From: Caldithrix sp.
GTDB lineage: Bacteria > KSB1 > UBA2214 > DYKH01
Length of the DNA: 64,000 nucleotides
Reading direction: 5' to 3'
Assembly (NCBI GenBank): GCA_020722685.1
Contig: DYKH01000010.1
Span: forward strand, 6,321-70,320
Under the pieces are notes generated by a model. It was not told the DNA's origin. It made no database searches and was given only the letters and a program-made list of their open reading frames with translations. Within the stretch, counting starts at the first letter, position 1; each line of letters opens with the position of its first letter. This document shows positions 8,746 through 17,773 of this stretch, in pieces. The position numbers and the translations under genes are program-made.

Positions 8746-9768
8746 TCACTCTAATTCAAGAATGACTTTACCTGAATTGCCTGATAGCATAACATCAAAC
8801 GCCTCCTGAAAGTCATCGAAAGCAAACTTGTGGGTAAGGACGCCGGAAATATCCAGGCCGCTTTGCAGCATGGTCTGCATCTTGTACCAGGTTTCGAACA
8901 TCTCCCGGCCGTAGATGCCTTTGATGATCAAGCCTTTGAAGATGACTTGGTCCCAATCGATGAGGGCTGTACGCGGAATGATTCCCAGCAAAGCGACTCT
9001 GCCGCCGTGATGCATGTTCTCTAAAAGCGACTCGAAGGCCGAGGCGTTTCCGGACATTTCCATCCCGACGTCAAAGCCGATCATTCCCAGCTCGACCATA
9101 CACTCTTCGATAGAGGTTCTCGTGACATTGATGGCGCGGGTCGCCCCCAGTTTCTTGGCAAGCTCCAAGCGGTAGTCATTGACGTCGGTCACCACCACGT
9201 TGCGCGCGCCCACGTGCTTGGCAATGGCAGCCGCCATGCAGCCAATGGGGCCGGCGCCGGTGATCAGGACGTCCTCTCCTACCAGATCGAATGACAAAGC
9301 TGCATGGGTGGCGTTGCCATAGGGATCGAAGAAGGCAGCTATTTCCGAAGGGATGCTGGGATGAACGTGCCAGGCGTTGGAGGCCGGAAGGCTAATATAC
9401 TCGGCAAAACAGCCGTCGCGGTTAACGCCGATGCCGATGGTATGAGTGCAGAGATGCCTTTTGCCGGCGCGGCAGCTCCGGCAGATTCCGCAGACGATGT
9501 GACCTTCGCCGGAAACACGGTCGCCGGTTTCGTAGCCGGCCACATTCACTCCCTTGGCCACAACCTCGCCGACAAACTCGTGTCCGATGACTTGAGGCAC
9601 TTTTATCGTCCGTTGCGCCCACTCATCCCATTTGTAGATATGAAGGTCGGTGCCGCATATGGCGGTCTTGGTGACTCGAACGAGAAGATCATTGTTACCA
9701 TACTCCGGAATCGGGACTTCTTCAAGCCAAAGTCCGGGCTCGGAGTACTTTTTTACCAATGCTTTCAT
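8746..9768 (-). CDS. tdh: L-threonine 3-dehydrogenase
   Basis: A zinc-dependent medium-chain dehydrogenase oxidising threonine to 2-amino-3-ketobutyrate with NAD+. At 340 residues from the ATG at 9768 it matches E. coli Tdh (341). Seen: the catalytic zinc Cys38 ([11 protein letters not shown]) with His63-Glu64 (GHEFVGEVV), the structural zinc cysteines at 93, 96, 99 and 107 ([15 protein letters not shown]), the NAD-binding [15 protein letters not shown], and the C-terminal [15 protein letters not shown]. The frame extends 16 codons further upstream, but MKALVKK is the family start. Kbl, the next pathway enzyme, follows downstream on the same strand after a repeat-containing gap. Confidence 0.96.
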   Translation of the reverse strand: MKALVKKYSEPGLWLEEVPIPEYGNNDLLVRVTKTAICGTDLHIYKWDEWAQRTIKVPQVIGHEFVGEVVAKGVNVAGYETGDRVSGEGHIVCGICRSCRAGKRHLCTHTIGIGVNRDGCFAEYISLPASNAWHVHPSIPSEIAAFFDPYGNATHAALSFDLVGEDVLITGAGPIGCMAAAIAKHVGARNVVVTDVNDYRLELAKKLGATRAINVTRTSIEECMVELGMIGFDVGMEMSGNASAFESLLENMHHGGRVALLGIIPRTALIDWDQVIFKGLIIKGIYGREMFETWYKMQTMLQSGLDISGVLTHKFAFDDFQEAFDVMLSGNSGKVILELE

Positions 9769-10295
9769 CTTTTTTGCTCTTTTGATAGGTGGATCGTTCA
9801 ATCGGTGTTTCGGCAATTAAGGAAAAGGGAGCCAATTCCACATACAAATGGAGGGCCACTTGTCGATGAGAAAAGGACCGTCATGGCAAGTATCTTCTTA
9901 GTTTCAAAAGTCCGATAATTCAAAGATGGTGCGCAGAAATGAAAGGATTCCTGAATGACACGGTTTTTTATATGGCTCCTTCTAGAAATATCCAATCCTC
10001 CGGCCATCTTTAGGACCCCTGTCTTTTCCAAAAGGAATGGGGTCGAAGACTCCAAGTCACTTGCTACGACATCTTCCATCGCAAGAATCAGGATTCGTGC
10101 TCTAACTTAATAATTCCATCTGAAGGCCACCTTCGTCTCAATGGTGCCCCTAAATTGACATATTTAGGAACGCGCTTTAAATAAACCTGCCCATTTTCCC
10201 AAACCGCGCATACATAAACGCTAATTCTTTTTCAATTCGTGTCTATCCGAGTCCGTTCGCGGTTTGAGATATAGGGAAGTTATTTAAGCCGCTCC
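9769..10295. other. Intergenic gap upstream of tdh
   Basis: 527 bp without a credible gene. A 93-codon open frame at 9798-10079 has no domain, signal or ribosome-binding site. The right part carries palindromic repeat copy C (10201-10265). No promoter could be assigned. Confidence 0.5.
10201..10265. repeat. Palindromic intergenic repeat, family 1 copy C
   Basis: The left arm is AAACCGCGCATACATAAACG. The complement of the right arm is AAACCGCGAACGGACTCGGA. It has the same layout as the copies at 2508-2572 and 8422-8493, with diverged arms. It lies just downstream of the phospholipase-D-type gene. Confidence 0.6.
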
Positions 10296-12683
10296 TTAAC
10301 GGATAAGCGCCATCTTGATAGATTTGCCTTCCCTCTCGTCTTGGATGGTGCAGAAATAAACGCCTGATGCAACAGGCTGATCCAGGTCATTTAACCCGTT
10401 CCACTCCACGGCTTGCTCCGGCGAATTGGCAAGCTCGATTGTCCGAACACATGTACCAACGATACTATGGATTTTGAGAAATCGTTTTTGCCTCGATAGA
10501 GCGTATTGACCATCTATTCGGACCTTGATGGTGGTCGAAGCATTAAAAGGATTGGGATAATTCTGCCCAAGCACAAACCTCGTCGGTTGGCTTTGGCTAT
10601 GCGAATGATGATTTTCGTCCAAAACGCTTGATACAAGGTCTGCGGTCCCGCCTGCTTCGTGGTATCTCGCAGCAAATTCCTGCAAGTAAAGCTGCGCAAT
10701 GCGTTGGCCATGGATGATGAGAGTATTTTCATCATTGATGGTGTTTGCAGACTTGGACCAATTATGCGAGCCGCTAACGACAAGGGGGTCCGAATCGCTC
10801 AAATCCGGGTCTATGATCATGTACTTGTGGTGCAACAAATCGGGATTTGCATCCAGATGCACATCCGCAGCAGGCGACCAGGCATAGGATCCTATTCCGG
10901 CCATCTCCGAGTACGTGCTCAGAAAGGCGATTTCGCCGGTCGCTTGTTCGGTGTCGAATACGCCCCGAAGACAAAAGCCGGGAAGGGTGTAGAGCTTGGT
11001 CTGCATTTCTCTGGCGATGCCCGGACTGGTGAAAGTGAAGATACAAAAGAAAAGCGATTTATCGGCCGTGCGGATGGCCTTCAGCATTGCGGATTCAGTA
11101 TCGTCCGACGGACTCATATATTGCTCAATTCGGATTCCCCCGATGCTAAAACGATGCGGCGTGTTGTTGGTCTTGCGGCTGCCAAAGCGGGACTCATTGG
11201 CGTCCGGGCTTTCACTCGAGCTGCCCCACATTTCCTCGAATTCAGCCGTATAGGCGGCACACAGGGCCTCATCACGAATAAGCAGCGCGTTTTCTGCGTT
11301 GGATCGGGAACCGGAATACGTTGCATTCGCCGATCCGGTCCAAAGCCAATCGTCCGCACCAGTGGAATGATCGCGATAGTCGCCGATGACAAACTTGTTG
11401 TGCATGACACCATCGCCGGAATTGGCACCGTACTCGTCATTGATTGCAGGAATGCCGCTACCGGCAAGCAACTGAATGAGGTTCGATTCGTTTTCCGCTT
11501 CGTAGATAAAGCGTACGCTCACCCCACGATTCTTAGCTCGGAGGAACGCGTTGGCAATGCTGTCATGCGTGAGACTATAGTAGCAGACGTCCAAAGAGTA
11601 TCTGGTCCGGTCAATCTGCTCGATGAGAATTTGCGACAAATCGATGCCGCCGTTGGCTGGCTCACCACCCACACTTGGTGCTTCCACCGATCGAGTAAAA
11701 TAGACTTGAATTTCGCCGGTGGATTCATCCGAGGCCGAACAAAAAACAAAGGGCTTGGAACGGCTGCTGCCGGTTTGGTCGGTGGAAATGGCAACACCGT
11801 GATAAATAGTCGCCGGCTCCAAGCCACTCACGGTGATCTGGTGCACCGTGACCAAGGCTGAATCCCCCACTGCGCCCATTTCCAACTCCTCCGTCCCGCC
11901 GACCTTGATCAGTGTGGTCGAAGGTGTGTCTGTATTCCAGAGAAAAGTCACCTCGTGGGCAAGTATGATCGTTTCCGTCGGCTGGTGCAAAAAAATGGGG
12001 CCGCTGTGGGAAGTGAAATCCGAGGAGAATCGTGGGCAGATCTCATAGCCGGTCGTGTAAGGGGCGATGCCGTCATATTGCTTCAAGATACCGATTACAT
12101 CGAACATGCTTTGCGGAAGGGTCAAATCCGTGTCTGGATCGATGAACAAGGTACAGGCGCCCGACTGATCCTGGATTGTGTACGAGGGCGGAGCCGAGCT
12201 TACTATTCGCACATTATTGACCCGAATCAGCCGAGCCTCATTGGGCTCGAAAAAATCGCTTTGGAAAGAACGAGAAATGTCATCACAGGTGAGAACGAGC
12301 GGCTCAGGGACCGGATGACCGGCGCTCAATACGATCACTTCCGATGGATCCGTGATCTCCGTCAGCCCTTTGTATTGATCGATCAGGCCGGTTACGCGGA
12401 CATAGTCACCCGACTTGAGTTGCGTCGGCATCGCATTGTACATGAAGACATTTATCCCGGCAGATTCGTCTTGCAGGAAGATTTCGAAATTGGTGCGGCT
12501 GTAAATCCCGGTTGGCACCGTCACAACCCCCTCGACGGTGACCTGCGACCCTATGCCATAGGGAGCGCAAGGAATTCCCCTGTCATCGTTTCGATGCAAT
12601 TCGATAATATCGACTCGCTGGGAAAACGCTGTCAAGGATAAAGTGAGCGTCTGGGCAACACAAATCACTTTGCGAATTCGCAT
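10296..12683 (-). CDS. Secreted phospholipase D-type protein with OB-fold and C-terminal sorting module
   Basis: A 795-residue exported protein. The order is: signal peptide (MRIRKVICVAQTLTLSLTAF); an OB-fold-like segment (about residues 35-220, 'VTVEGVVTVPTG', 'GDYVRVTGLIDQY', 'FDVIGILKQYDG'); an Ig/FN3-like segment (about 230-315); and two HKD phosphodiesterase motifs. The motifs are HNKFVIGD (from 428) with TGSANATYSG, and HHKYMIID (from 618) with SGSHNWSKSAN. The C-terminus is a FlgD/Ig-like sorting module (LGQNYPNPFNASTTI...VASGVYF). Two HKD motifs make one active site that hydrolyses phosphodiesters, of lipid or nucleic acid; the OB-fold hints at a nuclease. The ATG at 12683 with AGGGTGG upstream is preferred over a TTG at 12722 that would overlap the next gene. 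Confidence 0.83.
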   Translation of the reverse strand: MRIRKVICVAQTLTLSLTAFSQRVDIIELHRNDDRGIPCAPYGIGSQVTVEGVVTVPTGIYSRTNFEIFLQDESAGINVFMYNAMPTQLKSGDYVRVTGLIDQYKGLTEITDPSEVIVLSAGHPVPEPLVLTCDDISRSFQSDFFEPNEARLIRVNNVRIVSSAPPSYTIQDQSGACTLFIDPDTDLTLPQSMFDVIGILKQYDGIAPYTTGYEICPRFSSDFTSHSGPIFLHQPTETIILAHEVTFLWNTDTPSTTLIKVGGTEELEMGAVGDSALVTVHQITVSGLEPATIYHGVAISTDQTGSSRSKPFVFCSASDESTGEIQVYFTRSVEAPSVGGEPANGGIDLSQILIEQIDRTRYSLDVCYYSLTHDSIANAFLRAKNRGVSVRFIYEAENESNLIQLLAGSGIPAINDEYGANSGDGVMHNKFVIGDYRDHSTGADDWLWTGSANATYSGSRSNAENALLIRDEALCAAYTAEFEEMWGSSSESPDANESRFGSRKTNNTPHRFSIGGIRIEQYMSPSDDTESAMLKAIRTADKSLFFCIFTFTSPGIAREMQTKLYTLPGFCLRGVFDTEQATGEIAFLSTYSEMAGIGSYAWSPAADVHLDANPDLLHHKYMIIDPDLSDSDPLVVSGSHNWSKSANTINDENTLIIHGQRIAQLYLQEFAARYHEAGGTADLVSSVLDENHHSHSQSQPTRFVLGQNYPNPFNASTTIKVRIDGQYALSRQKRFLKIHSIVGTCVRTIELANSPEQAVEWNGLNDLDQPVASGVYFCTIQDEREGKSIKMALIR

Positions 12684-12708
12684 GGAGTATTTACCACCCT
12701 TTAGAATC

Positions 12709-14877
12709 CTATTCAAAAACAAATGTCAGCGGGCTGTCGCTAACCTGCCAATTTCCTTTGAGGATATTCGTCCCATTGGTAAAGCCCAGGTACCCGTATT
12801 TGCCATAGTGAGCGATCTTGCGGGACACGGCGGAGATGGCAGCGGGCGATCCTCCAGTCAGCCAAACGAGCGGCAAGCCGGGCATGCCTTTGCGGTTCAA
12901 GACCAGCAGCGTAAAGTCCTTTTCCTCATTGAGCGACTGCCCCAGAATCGTGAATCCGCCTGAGTCTTCGGATACGTCCGCGGGTAATGCCGGAGATAGC
13001 TCGTCAATAGCGGCGTTCTCACTCCGCCGGCCAAGGAGCATCACGGAATACTCCGCCAGCGTGGAAACATCGACGGCATCATCTTGAACCACCTTAGCCG
13101 CGTTGTTGCGGTTGATGGTCTTCGCCAGCTCTGCGTAGGCTGTCATTTTGCTATCCTCACCCTTGCTTGGCAAGATAATGAGCTGTTTCGGGGCGCCGAA
13201 GAATTGGCTCAAGCTAGGGGTAATTTCCCGACCGCCCAAACGGCGAAAAGTCTCGAAATCCGGATCGACCTCGATCCGTTTAATCGGAAAGTTCGCGGAC
13301 ATTTGCAGCTTGGATGCCCGGCCTTGCATTTCCAACAGCGTATCGGTGACGCCAGCTGAGGTCGTGATTCGCACCGGAACATGAAGGTGAAAAACCGGAT
13401 CGCTTTGTAGAATCTGTGCCTTCAATGTGTACTGACCGCTGTTGTAATTGACTGCGGGTTTCTGCAAGGTGAGCTTGGCCGCTCCGGTTTTCCTGATCCA
13501 TTGATCGAAAAACCAGCCCAATGGCTGCCCGCCGACCTTCTCAAACGCTTGCCGGAGATCGCTCCATGACGCATACCTCGACAGCTTGTCAGCATAAAGT
13601 GCCTTTAAAGATTGATAGAAAAGACCGTCTCCCAACATTTTTCTTAACTGATGAAAGACCATCATGCTTTTGCCGTAGCCGATAACCCGGGTGGCAGGAG
13701 TGGTGCGCTCACGAAAATCCACCAGCGGGACATCGAGCGAATCATCGGTGACGTAGGAAGCGTAATCTTTGAGCACCTCATAGCGATACTGCTTTGCCGC
13801 CTCTTTGGATTCCAACTCCTTGAAATGATAGTCCGCGCAATAAGTGGTCAAACCCTCGCACCAGTTGCCTTCGCTCATGTCGACAAAGACGCCGTTACCC
13901 CACCAATTATGGCAAATTTCATGTCCTAAGGAAACCTGCGTCATAAACGGCAGGCGGATCACCTCGCTGCCCAAAACCGTGAACGAAGGCATCCCATAGC
14001 CGGTGGGAAAAAAGTTTTCCACCACCGCGAACTTTTCGTAAGGATACTTGCCAAGCATTTCATTGTACATCTTAAAGTATCCCTGGCAAGCCTGCAAATA
14101 GGCTGCGGAGAGGCTTTGTGACTGCGGAAAAAAGTACGTGGAAATGTCGATCCCATCTTGCTCGCTATGCTGTACCTGATAATCCCCTGCCGACAGATAG
14201 AAAGCATCGATGGGCCTCTTCTCTTCCCAGACGCAAAAAAGCGAATCGCCTTCTTGCACTTCGCGCAAGAGTCTACCGGAAGTCAACACCCGGCAATTCG
14301 CAGGAGTCATGGCCGTCAACCGCAGTGAAGAAAGGGACTGCGGCAAGGAGGGATACCAAAAGCTCTCGGAACTTAAGAAGACTCCCTCCTTCCCTATCAA
14401 TCCGGTGGTTTGATCGGCGACCATCATCCGCGAAAAGCTGGCGCTGCGCAACGAGTCGTAAATGGCGCCGCGATACATGACCTCAATGTGCTCCGGCTCC
14501 AACTGGGGAGGCAATTCTACGCGGCAAAGGTGAGCGTTCTTGAACCGGCTTTTCAAATCATCATCGACGTTTTTGGCAAATTTGGCCAGATCAAAAGTCT
14601 CGGAAAAGCTGAAGGAAAGCTCCTGATGCCCTGCCCTGATTCTTTCCACATTCAGAGTACTTGCCAAGAAGAAGAAAAGCTCCGTCGTTTTACGGGTGTA
14701 AGAAACCGTGATGGTATCGATGGCGTTCAGGCGATGGGCAGCCGGCTCGATTTGAATTCTTAGATTGTGATGGGTAAAGCCGTAAGGCAGTTGGACGGTC
14801 TTGATGTTGCATGTGAGGAGAAGCGTTGCCCAAAGGGCCAAGGGAGCGAGAAAAAAAGCGCGATGAGATGTGGTCAT
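12709..14877 (-). CDS. Exported M1-like metallopeptidase with C-terminal extension
   Basis: A 722-residue zinc peptidase. The N-terminus is a signal sequence with a possible lipobox (LLLTCN, Cys23). The middle carries the gluzincin site GHEICHNWWGN (His319, Glu320, His323) and the third ligand region NWCEGLTTY (Glu341). The exopeptidase-specifying GAMEN motif is replaced by TGYGMPSFTVLG, so aminopeptidase activity is uncertain. After the catalytic and helical region (to about residue 480) come a beta-sandwich-like segment and a ~190-residue C-terminal part (PKQLIILPSKGED, VMLLGRRSENAAID) that I do not recognise. AGGAG lies nine bases before the ATG. The phospholipase-type gene follows 25 bp after its stop, so the two likely form an operon of secreted hydrolases. 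Confidence 0.85.
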   Translation of the reverse strand: MTTSHRAFFLAPLALWATLLLTCNIKTVQLPYGFTHHNLRIQIEPAAHRLNAIDTITVSYTRKTTELFFFLASTLNVERIRAGHQELSFSFSETFDLAKFAKNVDDDLKSRFKNAHLCRVELPPQLEPEHIEVMYRGAIYDSLRSASFSRMMVADQTTGLIGKEGVFLSSESFWYPSLPQSLSSLRLTAMTPANCRVLTSGRLLREVQEGDSLFCVWEEKRPIDAFYLSAGDYQVQHSEQDGIDISTYFFPQSQSLSAAYLQACQGYFKMYNEMLGKYPYEKFAVVENFFPTGYGMPSFTVLGSEVIRLPFMTQVSLGHEICHNWWGNGVFVDMSEGNWCEGLTTYCADYHFKELESKEAAKQYRYEVLKDYASYVTDDSLDVPLVDFRERTTPATRVIGYGKSMMVFHQLRKMLGDGLFYQSLKALYADKLSRYASWSDLRQAFEKVGGQPLGWFFDQWIRKTGAAKLTLQKPAVNYNSGQYTLKAQILQSDPVFHLHVPVRITTSAGVTDTLLEMQGRASKLQMSANFPIKRIEVDPDFETFRRLGGREITPSLSQFFGAPKQLIILPSKGEDSKMTAYAELAKTINRNNAAKVVQDDAVDVSTLAEYSVMLLGRRSENAAIDELSPALPADVSEDSGGFTILGQSLNEEKDFTLLVLNRKGMPGLPLVWLTGGSPAAISAVSRKIAHYGKYGYLGFTNGTNILKGNWQVSDSPLTFVFE

Positions 14878-15857
14878 TAATCCGAACTCCTATAAGGTCG
14901 CAGACATCGGAGATTTGGCGCAATTAATATAACCATAACGCCCTTCTTTGTCAAGGACTATGAAATCTGCTGCGCAAGGAAAGCGCTATAACAACCAATA
15001 GTATACTTGTTAAGGGTGAGAATTGCACCCTTTTTGTCATTCCTGCAAATGCAGGAATCTCCTTGTGAATATATCGTTAAGGTTTTACTCCCGGCAAGAA
15101 GCCGTTGTTCAAAGGACTGGTCCCTGCTGATGAAGAGATTCCGGCAAGCTACAGGTTTCTGCGGGCGAAGAGTTGGCGCAAATAGACCGTTTGCGTCTTG
15201 CAGATGGTGAGGCCATGAGCGTTGAATAGTCGTTTCTCATCCATCGCTACGTACCGGGAATTTTGGACTATGATTTTGAGGTGAACTCTGGGCGAAACCA
15301 GGCTAAAGATATACGGAATCCGTTGGGTGCGAGGGATGCAAAGCATTCGCGCCATTTCGTGTCCGGCGCACTTGCAGGAGCGCCTGAGTGTCAAGTCCAG
15401 AACACCGCTGCTTTTCTTCGAACGGGTCTCCTTCTCCCAACAAAATATCCCTATAATATTACGCATTAAGTTATTGTTCTTTTGGCAAGATTTTGTGGGA
15501 CAAGATGGCATCTTGTCCTACCGTCCAATGCACCTTTGGTGCGCCAAGGAATATCTAAAGGCCTATTACCGCGCCAACCGGTACAGTTTACACAACGATC
15601 TCTCGGAAGCTGAGAACGAGGAGGAGATAGGCTTTTAACCTGTAGGCTGTAGACTGTTAGGCTGTCAGGGTCTCGGGCAGGCGCAACGGACGCTTTGAGC
15701 CGCCCGATGAGCTGTCCCGTAGGCGCTTTCCTAAGAGTGACCGCTTTTAGTCTTGGAGGTCTTTGCGTCCTCGGCGCCTCCTCGTTGAATCACCGCCGCA
15801 GAAATGGCCGACAAACGTTTATGCCGGCACCTTTCATTTCGTGGGTGCGTTTGCCTG
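14878..15857. other. Long intergenic region with a REP-like element
   Basis: 980 bp with no gene I can support. Open frames on both strands (for example 15149-15511) show no domain or ribosome-binding site. It holds the repeat at 15005-15082 and a run of near-repeats TGTAGGC-TGTAGAC-TGTTAGGC at 15641-15663. The stretch 15150-15600 has coding-like composition on neither strand and may be a decayed gene too worn to name. Confidence 0.45.
15005..15082. repeat. REP-like repeat, family 2 copy 1
   Basis: Contains the small hairpin AAGGGTGAGAATTGCACCCTT (arms AAGGGT/ACCCTT) followed by GTCATTCCTGC-AAAT-GCAGGAATC, a perfect inverted repeat, and the tail CTCCTTGTGAATATATCG. The same order of blocks recurs at 24044-24112. 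Confidence 0.7.
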
Positions 15858-17184
15858 TCAACTGCCGATGGTCTCTATTGACTGCCGAGCCCGACTCTGC
15901 GCAAACCAGTCCATCTTGCGCGTGAGGTACATGATGATAAAAAGCACCAAAAACAGACCTACGCTTCCGAGCAACAAAGCGTAGTCCTGAAGCTGCAAAG
16001 TGACAAACAGAAAGCCGTATAGCGCGGAAAGAACCAAGAATATCACCAGAGCGATGTTTTTCTTTGTTGATATCCAGAAGGCATAGATTGTTACTAACAG
16101 TATGACTCCCAGACTCGCAATGAAGTAGGCGGTGTTGAACCTCATGTGCTCCGAGAGAGAGAAGCAGAACATAGAAAAGCACCAGCGCAAATCCCACCAG
16201 GGCATACTGAATGGGGTGAAAAACCGTTTTCGTGATCAGCTCGGGCAGGAAGAACGCCGTGAAGGTCAGAGCGATGAACAGCAGCGCGTATTTGACGGAG
16301 CGACTTGTCTTTTGGTACTCATCTACGGGGAGGAGGAGACTGGCGCCAAAGGAAGACTCGACCACCTTGTAGCGAGCGCCGATCCACATCTGGGGAAAGT
16401 TCCGATTGAGATTGAGCACCTTCCATTCCGCATGAAACCGCTCTGTTTGAATCTCGCGGGTGTACGGAAGAATGCTGCCGACAAAGCTCGGATTCGCCCA
16501 GTGACAATCCAAGGTGACGTCGGTCACCTCGCCGACTGGAACGAAGCGAACCTCTGATGAGCCATTCAGGCTTAATTGCAATGAGAAAGAATGCGACCCT
16601 TGCGCTTTTTCGACCCGCGGCTTGAAGGTGATGCCGGTGGTCAGCACCTCGTCGGACAACACGCCCGGCTCCGAGGGAGAATCCACAGAGTTCCACCTGA
16701 GGTTGACTGCATCACGAATCCCTTTGAGGTCGGAAATCCCAAAGGTGATAAAAGCGTCCTGCCAAAGAACATCATCAGGGTTGATATGAAGCTTGGCCAA
16801 ATTGGGCGCTGAAAATTGTCCGGAAACTACGAATTGCGCAGTGTAGAGTGCCACTTTGTAAATGCCTCGATAGCGAATCTCAGGTTGTAACGATCCCCTA
16901 ATTTCCAGTCTGGAAGGAAGGAAATGAGCGTTCCGCACCGCATGGGTGACAACTCCCTTGTCATCCTTGAAGAACTCCTGGTAGGGGATGGAGAGAATCG
17001 GTCCGGTGAGGGTCTGAATGCCGCCCCAGCTTTGGCTCACCTCCAAGGTTGCTGCGTTTCGCCGGGACTTGCGCTCGGAGATCAGCGAATCAACGAACAA
17101 GGCGGGCACCGATAACAAAAGGCTCAGGGCCGCCACGATAAACATCCTAAGAATAACGGATGACTTTAATGCGGATTCGTTCAT
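15858..17184 (-). pseudogene. creD: CreD-family inner membrane protein, broken by a frameshift at a (TC)5 run
   Basis: CreD is an inner membrane protein of the E. coli CreBC regulon, linked to envelope stress and beta-lactam response. The frame from the ATG at 17184 (GAGGA upstream) has an N-terminal membrane segment, then the family hallmarks LSIPYQEFF, LPSRLEIRG, and FHAEWKVLNLNRNFPQ. It continues to FALVLFYVLLLSL and then runs into unrelated sequence to a stop at 15790. The missing part (SEHMRFNTAYFIASLGVI ... ALLLGSVGLFLVLF ... LTRKMDWF) continues in another frame to 15858. The switch is at 16153-16162, minus-strand TTCTCTCTCTCGGAG; adding one TC restores LSLSEH. The repaired product would be about 440 residues, the normal length. 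Either slippage or an assembly error. Confidence 0.85.
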
Positions 17185-17773
17185 GGTTTCCTCAAATGAT
17201 CAGGAAATTCAGACCTCGTTCTTTTTAGCAAGAAACGAAGAAATAGTTCCAGCATGCTGGCACAGGATGAGCGTGCTGCATCGTAAGCGATCACAGGAGA
17301 CTAAATTGGTCAGCCTGACAAATGGTCAAAATGTCAAAGACGAAATCGTCAAGAATTCTTCCTCTCTGGTCGTTCAAACGATTTCGTGCACAGTTTATTT
17401 TCGTAATCAATTACTGGGTAAGCGACCATAAGGGCAAGTTTCTCACGCAGGGCATGCCATGCGCGCAAAGCTCTTTTCTCTGCGGCTGTTGCCGGTGACA
17501 CCAGTCCTCCAGTCGTTCTTTAGGATCTGAACGGTGACGGTTCATTGGAAACTGTGTCCAGGGCTACTTTTATCCACCATTTTTCTGTCAAAGACATTGT
17601 CGTCCAATTTGAAATTTTATCTGCCTAAACGATTACCTTTTTTCAAGACAAAGATCAGTAATCCATCATCGAAGCGGCGTTGTTTTGGAAGCGCCGGCGA
17701 CAGGATGACCAGGATAACACGGGTAGACAAGATAGGGATTGGTTACAAAAGCTATGCGACAGCAGTATAAACC
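17185..17773. other. Intergenic gap upstream of creD
   Basis: 589 bp without a credible gene. Around 17438-17506 there is a weak echo of the common 'tttctcacgcaaag...ctttgcg' class of intergenic repeats (TTTCTCACGCAGGGC, GCGCGCAAAGC, TCTCTGCGGC), too degenerate to call. Nothing else is seen. Confidence 0.45.

Noticed and set aside
9798..10079. 93-codon frame between tdh and the phospholipase-type gene
   Set aside because: No domain or ribosome-binding site, and its start region overlaps the tdh upstream sequence.
10659..11861. 400-codon plus-strand open frame opposite the phospholipase-D-type gene
   Set aside because: The opposite strand has two intact HKD motifs and a signal peptide; this frame has no recognisable feature.
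12684..12722. Longer start (TTG) for the phospholipase-D-type protein
   Set aside because: It overlaps the peptidase stop and places extra residues before a normal signal peptide; the ATG at 12683 has a ribosome-binding site.
15149..15511. 120-codon minus-strand frame in the long gap
   Set aside because: No domain, no Shine-Dalgarno, no signal peptide; scattered cysteines gave a passing zinc-ribbon impression that did not hold.
16153..16162. Programmed ribosomal frameshifting in creD
   Set aside because: No slippery heptamer or downstream pseudoknot, and the needed change is a dinucleotide unit; slippage at DNA level or assembly error fits better.
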